A stretch of DNA of 64,000 nucleotides from Maridesulfovibrio salexigens DSM 2638 (GTDB taxonomy: Bacteria > Desulfobacterota > Desulfovibrionia > Desulfovibrionales > Desulfovibrionaceae): NCBI RefSeq assembly GCF_000023445.1, contig NC_012881.1, positions 2,658,501 to 2,722,500 of the forward strand, read 5' to 3'. The stretch's first letter is position 1, and each line of letters begins with the position of its first letter. Under the pieces are notes generated by a model. The model saw only the letters and a program-made list of their open reading frames with translations, did no database searches and was not told the origin of the DNA. The position numbers and the translations under genes were made by a program. This document shows positions 34,606-44,401 of the stretch, piece by piece.

Positions 34606-35691
34606 ATGAGATTTCAGGATGCCGCCCGATTGCGTTACAAAATAACCATCCCGCTTATTCTTGTGCTGGCTCTCGCTGCACTTTATCTTTTTCACACTAT
34701 AGTAATAGAACGCAAAAACCTGCTGGATACCCAGAATCTACTCAGCGGATTGCGCACAACATCCGTAGAAATACTGACAGCACCCGCAGGCATGCAGCAT
34801 GAATCGACTATAAGGATTTTCAAATCCATTCTTGAAGAATTACAAAGCTACCCTGCGGACAGCCGCTTAACCAATCTGCTGAACAACGAAGAGTCCAACT
34901 TTTTTGCTTCGGCGGACACTTTTCTTAAAGCCGCTGCATCAGGCGACAATAAAGTGATTAACATCGCTACACGGGAACTGGATTCATCCATAGGCATGGT
35001 TTCAGGAGATATCAACAAGATCTCTGACGACCTTCATGTAAACATGGTGAAATATGAATATGGAATCCTTTTCATGATCTGCATCCTCGCGGCATTGCAC
35101 CACTTCCTTGTAGACTCCCCCATGCGAGAAGAATTAATCAGATGCGCCCGTGAAAAGGAAGTCAGCAAATCAACTATCAAAAAACTTGCTGAAAGGGATA
35201 CCCTGACCAACCTTCCCGGCAGGATGAAATTCTACGAGGAAGCGGAAAAGGCTGTATCCTCCGCTACAAGATACGGCTCAGACCTCGCCCTAATAAAAAT
35301 GGATATTCACGACTTTAAAACCATCAACCAAAAACACGGTCAGAAGGCCGGCGATAAAATTCTGGCAGGATTTGCGCGTGTGGTACGCAAAAATTTAAGA
35401 CGACCGGACAGCTTCTTCCGTGTTGGAGGTGATAAGTTCATCATCCTCGCTCCGCATACAAGTGCAACTAATGCCAAGAATCTTACTGAAAAAATCAACA
35501 AGCTTGTTTCGACGACTAAACTCCTGAAGACTATTCCTTTCATGATGAATACCGGAATCGCCATGTGCGATCAGGGGGAAACAGGAGAATCCCTGCTCAA
35601 AAAAGTCGATCTGGCTTTGAATGAATCCAAGAAATATGGTCCCGGAACCGTTTACACCCACCCAGAACCTGTAAAACCTACTGAGAAATAA
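34606..35691 (+). CDS. Membrane GGDEF protein with degenerate GGDKF site
   Basis: This roughly 361-residue protein has a membrane helix at about 13-32, a helical periplasmic sensor region, a second helix at about 150-168 and a C-terminal GGDEF domain from about 195 (RDTLTNLPGRMKFYEE). The signature reads VGGDKF (near 274-278), so the catalytic Glu is Lys. The inhibitory-site RxxD (RRPD, near 265-268) is intact at the proper spacing. It therefore probably binds c-di-GMP but does not make it (inference). An ATG two codons upstream is possible. One base separates it from the peptidase gene. Confidence 0.88.
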   Translation: MRFQDAARLRYKITIPLILVLALAALYLFHTIVIERKNLLDTQNLLSGLRTTSVEILTAPAGMQHESTIRIFKSILEELQSYPADSRLTNLLNNEESNFFASADTFLKAAASGDNKVINIATRELDSSIGMVSGDINKISDDLHVNMVKYEYGILFMICILAALHHFLVDSPMREELIRCAREKEVSKSTIKKLAERDTLTNLPGRMKFYEEAEKAVSSATRYGSDLALIKMDIHDFKTINQKHGQKAGDKILAGFARVVRKNLRRPDSFFRVGGDKFIILAPHTSATNAKNLTEKINKLVSTTKLLKTIPFMMNTGIAMCDQGETGESLLKKVDLALNESKKYGPGTVYTHPEPVKPTEK

Positions 35692-35692
35692 A

Positions 35693-37621
35693 ATGATAAA
35701 GCCAAGATTTATTGTTGCTGTCTTTGCTGTCGCCCTTTTTCTGGGCCTTGCAGCCTGTTCCACCCACAAACCTGTTCCTGCCCCGGCAAAAACGGATCTA
35801 AAACTCAAAACAGGCCAGATTCCCCTGCGCGATTTCTTTAAGAATCCCGAGGCGGCAGGCTTTACAATCTCCCCGGATGGCAACAAGATTGCTTGGCTGG
35901 CACCTTGGAAAGACCGGCTCAATATTTTTGTAAAAGACCTTTCCAGCGATAAAACGACCAGAGTGACCAGTGCAACCCAAAGGGATATTTACGGCTATTT
36001 CTGGGCTGGAAGCGAACGTATTGTCTTCGGACAGGATTCAGGTGGAGATGAAAATGTGCATACTTTTTCAGCCGCCATTGACGGCAGCGGGGAGAAAGAC
36101 CTGACCCCGTTTGAAAATACACGCACCAACCTGCTGGACGAGCTAGAGGGCGATGACGATCACATCCTGATCACTATCAACAAGGACGACCCCAGACTCT
36201 TTGATGTTTATAAACTCAACATCGTCACTGGCGATCTCAAACTTGAAGCCCGAAATCCCGGTGATGTCAGCGGTTGGATGACCGATCATAACGGCACAGT
36301 GCGCCTTGCTGTTGCCAGCCGCAACGGTCAGAACGTCATCCTGTATAGGAAAAATGCAAATGACTTATTCCGGCCGATCATGAGTATGGATTTCAGAACA
36401 GCATTCGCTCCCTTGCTTTTTGATTTCAAAAACGAAAAATTCTACGTCAGCACCAATATCGACCGCGATAAACAGGCCATCTATCTTTTCGACCCGGCGA
36501 CTCTGAAGTTGGAACACCTTGTTTTCGAACACCCGGATGTGGACGTTGTACAGCTTCTCTACTCTAAAACACGTAAGGTAATTACCGGAGCGGGATTCTA
36601 TACTGATAAGCATCATTATGTCTTTTTTGATGATAAGCGAGAAGAGGTTCAAGCCGATTTGGAGGCAATGCTACCCGGACATGAGGTGATCATCACTGAT
36701 GCGAACAAGGATGAATCCAAATGCATTGTCCGTACTTACTCTGACCGCAGCCTCGGTGCCGGTTATATATATGATATTGAGAACAAGCAGCTCGAAAAAA
36801 TTGCAAAAGTCAGCCCGTGGTTTGATCAGTCTAAATTGGCTGAAATGAAACCGGTATCCTTCACTTCGCGTGACGGGTTGACCATCAACGGATATTTAAG
36901 CCTGCCGAAAGGAAAAGAGGCTAAGAACCTGCCGATACTCATCAATCCTCACGGCGGCCCTTGGGCCAGAGATTATTGGGGATTCAATCCCGAAGTGCAA
37001 TTCTTGACCAACCGAGGTATTGCAGTAATGCAGGTCAACTTCCGGGGTTCCGTGGGATATGGCCGAGAATTCTGGGAAAAAGGGTTCAAGCAGTGGGGCC
37101 TCAACATGCAGAACGACCTGACTGATGCAGTCAACTGGCTTATAGATCAAGGCATTGCCGATCCTGAACGGGTTGCCATTTACGGTGCATCATACGGAGG
37201 ATACGCCACTCTTGGCGGACTGACCTTTACCCCAGACCTGTATGCCTGCGGCATCGACTACGTCGGCCCGTCCAACCTGTTCACCCTGCTTGAGACCCTG
37301 CCTCCGTACTGGGAGACCGAAAAGGAAGAATTCTACATTAAGGTCGGTGATCCGGTACGAGACTACAAGCTTCTGCGCAAAGTCTCACCGGTATTCCATG
37401 CGGACAAAATCAAGGCCCCGCTTTTTGTAGCTCAGGGAGCCAACGACCCGCGCGTGAAAAAGGCCGAATCCGATCAGATAGTCAAAGCCCTGCGGGACCG
37501 CGGCGTGGCAGTGGAATACATGGTTAAGGATAACGAAGGTCACGGTTTCCAGAATCAGGAAAACCGCTTTGATTTCTATGAAGCCATGGAAAAGTTCTTG
37601 GACGAGCATTTGCTGCAATAA
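35693..37621 (+). CDS. S9-family prolyl oligopeptidase-like lipoprotein
   Basis: This 642-residue protein has a lipoprotein signal ending in LGLAAC. A beta-propeller with repeated WD-like strands spans about 45-370, and an alpha/beta-hydrolase domain runs from about 380 to the end. The catalytic set is visible: Ser in YGASYGGYAT, Asp in GANDPRVKKAESD, His in NEGHGFQ, and the oxyanion HGGPWARDYWGF. It hydrolyses peptides in the periplasm or at the outer membrane. The ATG follows the degenerate GGDEF gene's stop by one base, so the two are coupled. A strong terminator follows. Confidence 0.94.
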   Translation: MIKPRFIVAVFAVALFLGLAACSTHKPVPAPAKTDLKLKTGQIPLRDFFKNPEAAGFTISPDGNKIAWLAPWKDRLNIFVKDLSSDKTTRVTSATQRDIYGYFWAGSERIVFGQDSGGDENVHTFSAAIDGSGEKDLTPFENTRTNLLDELEGDDDHILITINKDDPRLFDVYKLNIVTGDLKLEARNPGDVSGWMTDHNGTVRLAVASRNGQNVILYRKNANDLFRPIMSMDFRTAFAPLLFDFKNEKFYVSTNIDRDKQAIYLFDPATLKLEHLVFEHPDVDVVQLLYSKTRKVITGAGFYTDKHHYVFFDDKREEVQADLEAMLPGHEVIITDANKDESKCIVRTYSDRSLGAGYIYDIENKQLEKIAKVSPWFDQSKLAEMKPVSFTSRDGLTINGYLSLPKGKEAKNLPILINPHGGPWARDYWGFNPEVQFLTNRGIAVMQVNFRGSVGYGREFWEKGFKQWGLNMQNDLTDAVNWLIDQGIADPERVAIYGASYGGYATLGGLTFTPDLYACGIDYVGPSNLFTLLETLPPYWETEKEEFYIKVGDPVRDYKLLRKVSPVFHADKIKAPLFVAQGANDPRVKKAESDQIVKALRDRGVAVEYMVKDNEGHGFQNQENRFDFYEAMEKFLDEHLLQ

Positions 37622-37644
37622 GCTGAAAAGACTCTGCACTATAT

Positions 37645-37687
37645 GGCTGAAAGCATCCACTAATACGGATTGCTTTCAGCCTTTTTT
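37645..37687 (+). terminator. Terminator of the GGDKF/S9 operon
   Basis: GGCTGAAAGCA (37645-37655), a 15-base loop and TGCTTTCAGCC, then six T residues. Confidence 0.85.
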
Positions 37688-37714
37688 ACTGGCATCTTTT
37701 AATTTAGCATATCC

Positions 37715-37744
37715 TTGCACTAAAACAACCTCATAATGTATACT
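37715..37744 (+). promoter_or_regulatory. Promoter of the HD-GYP gene
   Basis: TTGCAC (37715-37720), an 18-base spacer, TATACT (37739-37744), located 80 bp before the ATG. Confidence 0.5.
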
Positions 37745-37823
37745 TAAATAGGCTCCACTTATAAAAATAGAATTTTCTTATACTGACTGAATCTGCTTTA
37801 CGTACACATGGGGAGAAACAGCA

Positions 37824-39608
37824 ATGAAAAGAGAGCGAACCTTTTGGATCAACAAGCTGCTAATATTCTGCATTGCTTTAAGCTATATCTTCCTGTCCCT
37901 TTTAGTAGACATCGCTTACTCCCAAAAAACTCACCCACAACAGCCGGAAACAATTCTGGTACTCCACTCATATTCAAACGACTTCCAGTGGACTAACGGT
38001 CTAAACCAAGGGATTATTGACGGATTCAAAGAACTGAACCGCCCCACTCTTTTCAGAGTGGAGTTTATGGACACCAAAAATATATACAACAAGACATACA
38101 TCAACTCCCTGTTCACTATTTACAAACAAAAATATGCAAAAGCCCAACCCGATGGAATCATCGTCAGCGACAACAATGCCTTAAGTTTTATCGAAGAACA
38201 CGGCGAAGAACTTTTCCCCGGAGTTCCGGTGGTTGCTTGTGGAATTAATAAGGCCGTTCCACCGGCTACAAATTCACAAATCAAGAGTATTATCGTTGAG
38301 CAGGCAGACCATGGTGAAACTATCCGACAGGCACACCTGATCAGACCTGACGCCCAGAGAGTATTTGTAATTTATGATTCCACCCCAACCGGAATCAGCA
38401 TTGCCGAAGAAATCCGCACTATTAATGAAACAAACGAAACAGCCATTCCGGTCGAATATATAACCGAAATGAGTTTTGATGAATTAAAACATTTTGCTTC
38501 TACCCGCAGAAAAAACGACTTCCTTTACCTGCTTCCTTTTTTCAGATCAGCAGATGGAAGAATCCTTCCGCAAGGAGATGCGGAAAAAGAACTTTCCGGA
38601 ATTTCATCCGTACCAATACTGGTATCATGGGCATACCAGCTCAACACCGGCACATTGGGAGGAAACACCCTGCAACCCAATGAATTCGGGAAGCAAGCCG
38701 CACTCACTCTCGCACAAATTCTGCAAGGCAATATGGTTCCCCCATTTCAAAAAATCGCTACAACACAACAGAACATATATGATCACAAGACGTTGCAACG
38801 TTTCAATATCCCTGAAAGTAATCTCCCTGAAAATGCCATCATCATAAACAAACCGGTAAACTTTCTGGAAAAACATTCTTCAGTGCTGATTCCCGCCTCG
38901 GGTGCATTCACAGTTCTGCTCTGTATAGTGGCATTGCTGGCAATGAACCTGAAAAAACAAAAACTGCTCAACCAGAACAACCTGAAGATGATGGAGCTGG
39001 ACAACGAAATCATTGAAACTCAACGCGAATTGGTCACAACCCTCGGAGAAGTTATTGAAGTCAGATCAAAGGAAACAGGGAATCATGTAAAAAGAGTAGC
39101 AAGTATTTCTCGCCTGCTAGGAGAAAAGCTTGGATTGGAAACAGCAGAACTAAAACTGCTTGAGGCAGCTTCCCCAATGCACGATGTCGGCAAAATAGGA
39201 ATCCCTGAAACAATCCTCCACAAAAAAGGGAGACTAACAGACAAAGAATATGAAATAATCAAACAACATACTAACATTGGCAATGACATACTGAACAAAT
39301 CCAAACGCGAGCTACTGAACACAGCACGTATAATTGCATCACAGCACCATGAACGCTGGGATGGAACGGGCTACCCTTACGGTTTACGGGGAAAAAATAT
39401 TCATATCTATGCGCGTATAACCACACTTGCTGATATATATGACGCTATCTCTTCGGACCGGTGCTACAAAACCGCCTGGCCCGAAGAAAAGGTTTTTAAA
39501 TATATTAAAGCAGAAAAAGGAAAAATATTTGATCCAAGTCTTGTTGATTTATTTTTTGAATATATTGACGAAATTAGAATTATTAGAAGTAAATACCCAT
39601 CACAGTAG
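37824..39608 (+). CDS. HD-GYP phosphodiesterase with periplasmic binding-protein sensor
   Basis: The protein has 594 residues. After an N-terminal signal or anchor helix (11-31), residues 40-340 form a domain like ABC-type substrate-binding proteins (TILVLHSYSNDFQWTNGLNQG). A membrane helix at about 354-375 and a short coiled coil lead to the HD-GYP domain with MHDVGKIGIPE (His453-Asp454) and HHERWDGTGYPYGLRG (GYP near 516-518). Such proteins degrade c-di-GMP to GMP when the sensor signals. All core motifs are present. GGAG lies eight bases before the ATG. Confidence 0.93.
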   Translation: MKRERTFWINKLLIFCIALSYIFLSLLVDIAYSQKTHPQQPETILVLHSYSNDFQWTNGLNQGIIDGFKELNRPTLFRVEFMDTKNIYNKTYINSLFTIYKQKYAKAQPDGIIVSDNNALSFIEEHGEELFPGVPVVACGINKAVPPATNSQIKSIIVEQADHGETIRQAHLIRPDAQRVFVIYDSTPTGISIAEEIRTINETNETAIPVEYITEMSFDELKHFASTRRKNDFLYLLPFFRSADGRILPQGDAEKELSGISSVPILVSWAYQLNTGTLGGNTLQPNEFGKQAALTLAQILQGNMVPPFQKIATTQQNIYDHKTLQRFNIPESNLPENAIIINKPVNFLEKHSSVLIPASGAFTVLLCIVALLAMNLKKQKLLNQNNLKMMELDNEIIETQRELVTTLGEVIEVRSKETGNHVKRVASISRLLGEKLGLETAELKLLEAASPMHDVGKIGIPETILHKKGRLTDKEYEIIKQHTNIGNDILNKSKRELLNTARIIASQHHERWDGTGYPYGLRGKNIHIYARITTLADIYDAISSDRCYKTAWPEEKVFKYIKAEKGKIFDPSLVDLFFEYIDEIRIIRSKYPSQ

Positions 39609-39611
39609 AGA

Positions 39612-40934
39612 CTAGCGCCGCAACAGGGAAATACCGGAAATCTTATTGAAGGTCCGGACTGCAAAGGTATCGGTCATGCCGGAAACGTAGTCCACAATCT
39701 TCTGGGTATTCTGGTACACAGTAGCCTCGGTAGACGGAGCGTAAAGTTCCGGCAACAGTTTGACGGATTTTTTGCATTTCGCACCCAGTTTACCCTTGGT
39801 ATGAATTTCAATAACTATGCGTCCCAGAAAATCCAGAATCTTCCATAGCACCTCATAAGCAGCAGCCTCGGTTTCAATAACTTCAGTGGAATTGTATACC
39901 TTCTCGATTGCAACTTTCTTGAGTCTGCTGAACTCCTTGGCCTTTCTGATTTCCTCAGTCAGACTGGAATTAAATTCTCCAGCAAGAATTTCCTGTTCAT
40001 GATCGAAAAAGACTCCACACGAACTTTCAACCAACGCATTAATGGTGCAGGCCCGCAGATATTCCACCTGTTCTTTCTTGCCGGGAATGCGGTCAACTCG
40101 ATCAATGATATCCGCCTTATTTTCAAGGATATCCAAGAAGATGCTGCGTAATTCATCAAATGAAATCAGATCAAGACGGTGCCCGTCTTCAATATCAATG
40201 ACGTGATAGCAGATGTCATCCGCAGCCTCTACCAGATAGGCAAAAGGATGACGTACCCATTTTTTTTCTTCCAGTTCAATCAACCCAAGATGCTCGGCAA
40301 CCTCAGCGTAAATGTCAGCTTCACTGGCGAAAACGCCAAACTTCTTCTTATCCTTGATATGCCCGGAGGCATAAGGATACTTGGTAAAAGCAGCCAAGGT
40401 TGCACAAGTCAGCTGCATCCCCCCTTTACTGTATGGTCGCTGCAAGGCGAGGATATTACGCAATCCCTGCGCATTACCCTCAAACCAGATGAAATCATTT
40501 CGCTGTTCTGCATCAACCATTGAGCAAAGCTCTGAACCAATTTCGGAAGATTGGAACCAATCCCGGATAACATCCTCACCGGAATGTCCGAAAGGCGGGT
40601 TGCCGATATCATGGGCAAGGCAGGCTGTAGCCACCACTGTTCCCGGTTCAGAGGAAATCAGATCAAGGTCGGGATATTTTTCCACCAGCCGACTGCCGAC
40701 CATATTACCGAGAGAACGGCCCACGGAGGAAGTCTCAAGACTGTGGGTCAACCTAGTTCGCACATAATCACTGCGCGAAAGCGGAAACACCTGTGTCTTG
40801 TCCTGCAATCTTCTGAAAGCCGATGAAAAAATTATGCGGTCAAAATCGCGCTGAAATTCACTGCGGTCCTTATCTGCGTAGTCTGATTTTTCTTTCCCGA
40901 TTCTCTGCTTGCTTAGTAACTTATTCCACTTCAT
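39612..40934 (-). CDS. dgt: Deoxyguanosinetriphosphate triphosphohydrolase (dGTPase)
   Basis: This 440-residue HD-domain protein has FRRLQDKTQVFPL, RTRLTHSLETSSVGRSLG and ACLAHDIGNPPFGHSGED, then a long helical region with DDICYHVIDIEDGH. This is the dGTPase family, which hydrolyses dGTP to deoxyguanosine and triphosphate. It overlaps no gene but ends only three bases from the convergent HD-GYP stop, with no terminator between them. Confidence 0.94.
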   Translation of the reverse strand: MKWNKLLSKQRIGKEKSDYADKDRSEFQRDFDRIIFSSAFRRLQDKTQVFPLSRSDYVRTRLTHSLETSSVGRSLGNMVGSRLVEKYPDLDLISSEPGTVVATACLAHDIGNPPFGHSGEDVIRDWFQSSEIGSELCSMVDAEQRNDFIWFEGNAQGLRNILALQRPYSKGGMQLTCATLAAFTKYPYASGHIKDKKKFGVFASEADIYAEVAEHLGLIELEEKKWVRHPFAYLVEAADDICYHVIDIEDGHRLDLISFDELRSIFLDILENKADIIDRVDRIPGKKEQVEYLRACTINALVESSCGVFFDHEQEILAGEFNSSLTEEIRKAKEFSRLKKVAIEKVYNSTEVIETEAAAYEVLWKILDFLGRIVIEIHTKGKLGAKCKKSVKLLPELYAPSTEATVYQNTQKIVDYVSGMTDTFAVRTFNKISGISLLRR

Positions 40935-40952
40935 TTACATTTTATCCTTTGA

Positions 40953-41723
40953 CTACTCATCAAAATATTTTTTCTTTATCCGATCCAAGGTACCATCTAA
41001 ACGCATTGCTTCAAGGGCCGCGTCAAATCTATCACGCAAGCGCCCCAATTTACGTTTTCTGGAAAAAGCAACATGAACAGCACTAATATTAACCGGAGGA
41101 CCCAGCCTTCGAATCTGTCCCGCTACTCCCATTTTATGCATGGTATTCAAGGAGGAAAAAGTATCACCTACATAGATATCAAATCGACCCCGAAGAAGCT
41201 TCGCTATATTCATTTCCGGTGAAACGCCTACTTCAACATGTGACTCCGGAACTTCATTCTTAAAGAAGGAATCGACTTCCTTCCCATAACTGTACCCACT
41301 TACCACTCCGAATGAGCAGTTCCTAAGTTGATTCAAATCACCGTTAAAAACAAGAGGGGAATCTTTGCGTACGAAAAAAGAAATCTTCTCAGCTCGCACA
41401 GGTTCACTGAAAAACATTTTTTCAACCCGTTCAGGAAGTTTAAACGCGCCGAAAACACCATCCGCCTCTCCGGACATTCCCATTTTCAATGCCCGTGTCC
41501 ATGGGATGAGCTCAATGTCCAGCTCTTCACCCATACGGCGGAAGCATTCTTCTATGACTTCAATATCGTAGCCTTTAAATGTACCATTCTGAGTATATGA
41601 ATACGGCTCATACTCCAAAGAAACCAAAGAATACCCTTCCGCCCAGCTTGCTACGCTTACAAGTAAGACGCAAACAAACAAGGCGGCTAATAACGCGGTA
41701 TTTTTAAATGTCTTAGGAGCCAT
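40953..41723 (-). CDS. Orphan periplasmic solute-binding protein, family 3
   Basis: This 256-residue protein has a signal peptide (to ASWAE, about 29), then a family-3 fold: LVSLEYEPYSYTQNGTFKGYDIEVIEECFRRMG, ELIPWTRALKMGMSGEADGVFGAFKLPERVEKMFFSEP, LRNCSFGVVSGYSYG. No permease or ATPase gene is near. In this group such orphans may serve as sensors or join a shared transporter. The ligand is unknown. It lies 19 bp upstream of the dgt start on the same strand. Confidence 0.88.
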   Translation of the reverse strand: MAPKTFKNTALLAALFVCVLLVSVASWAEGYSLVSLEYEPYSYTQNGTFKGYDIEVIEECFRRMGEELDIELIPWTRALKMGMSGEADGVFGAFKLPERVEKMFFSEPVRAEKISFFVRKDSPLVFNGDLNQLRNCSFGVVSGYSYGKEVDSFFKNEVPESHVEVGVSPEMNIAKLLRGRFDIYVGDTFSSLNTMHKMGVAGQIRRLGPPVNISAVHVAFSRKRKLGRLRDRFDAALEAMRLDGTLDRIKKKYFDE

Positions 41724-41786
41724 ATAGTGTTATTACCCTAAACCTACTCCCGATACAATGGATGTACTAAAACGCGCAAAACCTAC

Positions 41787-43220
41787 CTACCCCCGATACG
41801 AAAACAAAAACTTCAAAATACTGCGCACCCGATCAGAAAATATTTTCTCACCAAGCAACTTTCCGGCAACTTTTTTATTCATCTCCGCAAGAGTCGGATA
41901 AGGATGGATAGCCCCTGCAAGCGTTGCAAGACCCACCTTGCCGTTCACAGCAGCCACCCACTCAGAGAGCAACTCTCCGGCATGGACCGCAGCAATCTGA
42001 CATCCAATGGGCTTCTCTTTTTCATTAAGCAGCAACTTGATCCGGCCTCGTCCCTCACCTTCTGCAAGGGCACGGTCACTGGATGAAAATTCTTCAATTA
42101 CTATCTTGTACTTAATCCCCGCCTTCTGCGCCGCCTTTTCATTCATACCAACACTCGCGAGTTCCGGGTCGGTATAAGTACACCAAGGCAACCAAGTGTA
42201 ATCCGCCTTGCGCGGAATTTTAAAGACGGCATTTGAAACTACTACTCCGCCTTCATACCCTGCTGCGTGGGTAAAAAGATGCTTACCAGTAACATCCCCG
42301 GCAGCATAAATATTTGGAACAGAGGTGCGCATACGGGCATCCACCACAACAGAGCCATGCTCAAGTTTAACACCGAGACCCTCAAGACCCATACCGGAAG
42401 TATTTGACATACGCCCCATAGCAACAAGTAATTGCGAACCGGTAACGGTCATTTCTTCTCCACCGGATTCCAGCAGGACTTCGACACCTTCACCGCTGTT
42501 CCTGATCTCATGGACCGTTGAGCCAAGAATGAAACGTACCCCATCCTCAACCATACCTTCCATAACATAACTCGCCATATCATCATCTTCCCGGCTGAGA
42601 ATCTGATTGCTGCGCTGGATGACCGTGACTCTGCTGCCCAAACGCTGGAACGACTGGGCCATTTCCACGGCTATGGGACCACCACCGAGCACTACTAGTG
42701 ATTCAGGAAGTTCCTGCAAGGTAAAGATGTCTACATTGGTTAGATACGGAACTTCATCAATCCCTTTGATAGGCGGTACGGAAGGAGAAGAACCAGTGGC
42801 AAGCACCCACGAACGAGCCGAAACATTACTCCCATTTAAGGATACCAAGTGAGAATCGACAAAACGAGCTTTCCCGAAACGAACTTCGACTCCCAATGCA
42901 TTGAACCGTTCCACGGAATCATGAACCTGAATGATGTCGATTACCTCGTTTATACGCTTGGCAACCTGTGCAAAGTCCACCGGGGACAGCTCAACTTCGG
43001 GCAGACCGAAATCACCTGCTCGGCCCATGAGATGGCGTACTCTGGCACTACGGATCAAAGTTTTGCTGGGCACACAACCATAATGCAGGCAATCCCCGCC
43101 AAGCTTATCTTCCTTATCGATCAGCAGGACCTTCACGCCAAGCTGGGCGGCCCCGGCAGCAATGGTCAGTCCGGCAGCTCCACCGCCAATGATGCCTAGG
43201 TCGTAGTCATACCTTGCCAT
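41787..43220 (-). CDS. FAD-dependent pyridine nucleotide-disulphide oxidoreductase (lipoamide DH/MerA-like)
   Basis: This 477-residue protein has FAD-binding LGIIGGGAAGLTIAAGAAQLG, the redox-active GGDCLHYGCVPSKTLIRSA, NAD(P)-binding VVLGGGPIAVEMAQSF, and IYAAGDVTGKHLFTHAA. The C-terminal dimerisation domain has IHPYPTLAEMNKKVAG, as in mercuric-reductase-like proteins, but no paired C-terminal cysteines for Hg. The electron acceptor is therefore unknown. GGAG precedes the ATG at five bases. It starts 12 bp after the glucokinase stop. Confidence 0.9.
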   Translation of the reverse strand: MARYDYDLGIIGGGAAGLTIAAGAAQLGVKVLLIDKEDKLGGDCLHYGCVPSKTLIRSARVRHLMGRAGDFGLPEVELSPVDFAQVAKRINEVIDIIQVHDSVERFNALGVEVRFGKARFVDSHLVSLNGSNVSARSWVLATGSSPSVPPIKGIDEVPYLTNVDIFTLQELPESLVVLGGGPIAVEMAQSFQRLGSRVTVIQRSNQILSREDDDMASYVMEGMVEDGVRFILGSTVHEIRNSGEGVEVLLESGGEEMTVTGSQLLVAMGRMSNTSGMGLEGLGVKLEHGSVVVDARMRTSVPNIYAAGDVTGKHLFTHAAGYEGGVVVSNAVFKIPRKADYTWLPWCTYTDPELASVGMNEKAAQKAGIKYKIVIEEFSSSDRALAEGEGRGRIKLLLNEKEKPIGCQIAAVHAGELLSEWVAAVNGKVGLATLAGAIHPYPTLAEMNKKVAGKLLGEKIFSDRVRSILKFLFSYRG

Positions 43221-43232
43221 ACTATCTCCACT

Positions 43233-44189
43233 TTAAATATGCAGCACACCGCGTAAAGCAGCTCCGTAAAGCCCGCTCTCCTGATTGTCATTTAAGAAAA
43301 CAGGGATCTGCTTCAAAAGATCACCCATGGAACTGGAATCTAAAAACTCTTCCATAAAAACAGACTGCTCAATGACAAATGGATTCTTAGCCACAATACC
43401 TCCGGCAATGTACAATCCTCCGGTGGCGCAAACAGTAATGGCATAATTGCGGCAGCAGCGGGCGGTAAAACGGGAATACCATTCAAGGGTCTTGCCGCCC
43501 TGCTTCATCTTCTCGGCAACCATCTTCGGTTCAAGATCTTCCCCTGTAAGGTAAAGGTGCAGCATGTTCAAACCGCGTCCGGTAAGCACTTCGTCACCAC
43601 AGCAATAAGAAATTTTGCGTTTATCCATAACGAATTCACAAAAATCCAACTCGTCTGCAGTCTGGCAAGGAAAACTGATATGCCCGCCCTCGGACGGGAC
43701 AGGCACATACCCCAATTCGGAGACTGGAACAGGGACCAAAGCACAATGGCCCAGTCCGGTACCGGCACCAATCACTCCCACCGTGCCAATCGGTGAAATC
43801 TCGACATCGTGGATAATCCGGCATCCTTCCACAGCCGGAGTACGGCAAGCGTAGGCTTGTGCGGCAAAATCATTGATCAGCACGGCAGCATTGAAACCGT
43901 ATTTTTTATAACCGCCCCGAAAATCAACATCCCAATCTACATTGGTAACATTGCAATAAACGCCGCCAATAACCGGACCGGCCACGGCGATAACCGTGAC
44001 ATCAAAATCTGACGGCGAATACGGAAAATCACTCGCTGCCAGCATTTCCATGAGATGATCAAAGCTGCGTGCTTCAACACTGGAAAGCCAGACTGTTTCC
44101 TTCATGACCAGCTTATGGCCAGGACCGGACTCAAATGCGGCAAACCTACTGTTTGTGCCTCCAATATCAACGGCAAGAACAAGTCCCAT
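43233..44189 (-). CDS. glk: Glucokinase (ROK-independent, Glk type)
   Basis: This 318-residue protein starts with GLVLAVDIGGTNSRFAAF, has VAGPVIGG, LINDFAAQAYA, GAGTGLGHCAL, PSEGGHISFP and CATGGLYIAGGIVAKNPF. These are the ATP- and glucose-binding motifs of bacterial Glk, which phosphorylates glucose at the start of glycolysis. It shares a strand and a 12-bp spacing with the FAD oxidoreductase gene, so the two are probably cotranscribed. Confidence 0.92.
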   Translation of the reverse strand: MGLVLAVDIGGTNSRFAAFESGPGHKLVMKETVWLSSVEARSFDHLMEMLAASDFPYSPSDFDVTVIAVAGPVIGGVYCNVTNVDWDVDFRGGYKKYGFNAAVLINDFAAQAYACRTPAVEGCRIIHDVEISPIGTVGVIGAGTGLGHCALVPVPVSELGYVPVPSEGGHISFPCQTADELDFCEFVMDKRKISYCCGDEVLTGRGLNMLHLYLTGEDLEPKMVAEKMKQGGKTLEWYSRFTARCCRNYAITVCATGGLYIAGGIVAKNPFVIEQSVFMEEFLDSSSMGDLLKQIPVFLNDNQESGLYGAALRGVLHI

Positions 44190-44322
44190 TATAGCAATCC
44201 CCTGCTCTGAAAATTAATTATCTTTTCCCGATAAACTGACCGAAATTCTAATACATTCAGAGAAATAAATAAATGAGATTGATTCACTGCCCTTTTCCTT
44301 GTCAAAAACCGGACACAGAAAA

Positions 44323-44363
44323 GCCCGGTACGAACTGCCCCCTTTCGAGACGCCGCACCGGGC
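44323..44363 (-). terminator. Terminator of the orphan motor operon
   Basis: GCCCGGT (44323-44329) and ACCGGGC (44357-44363) pair around a long interior with further GC pairing. On the minus strand CTTTTC follows. Confidence 0.6.
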
Positions 44364-44401
44364 ATAGTATTCAATTATGTTTGGAGATCTGTTCTATACG
44401 C

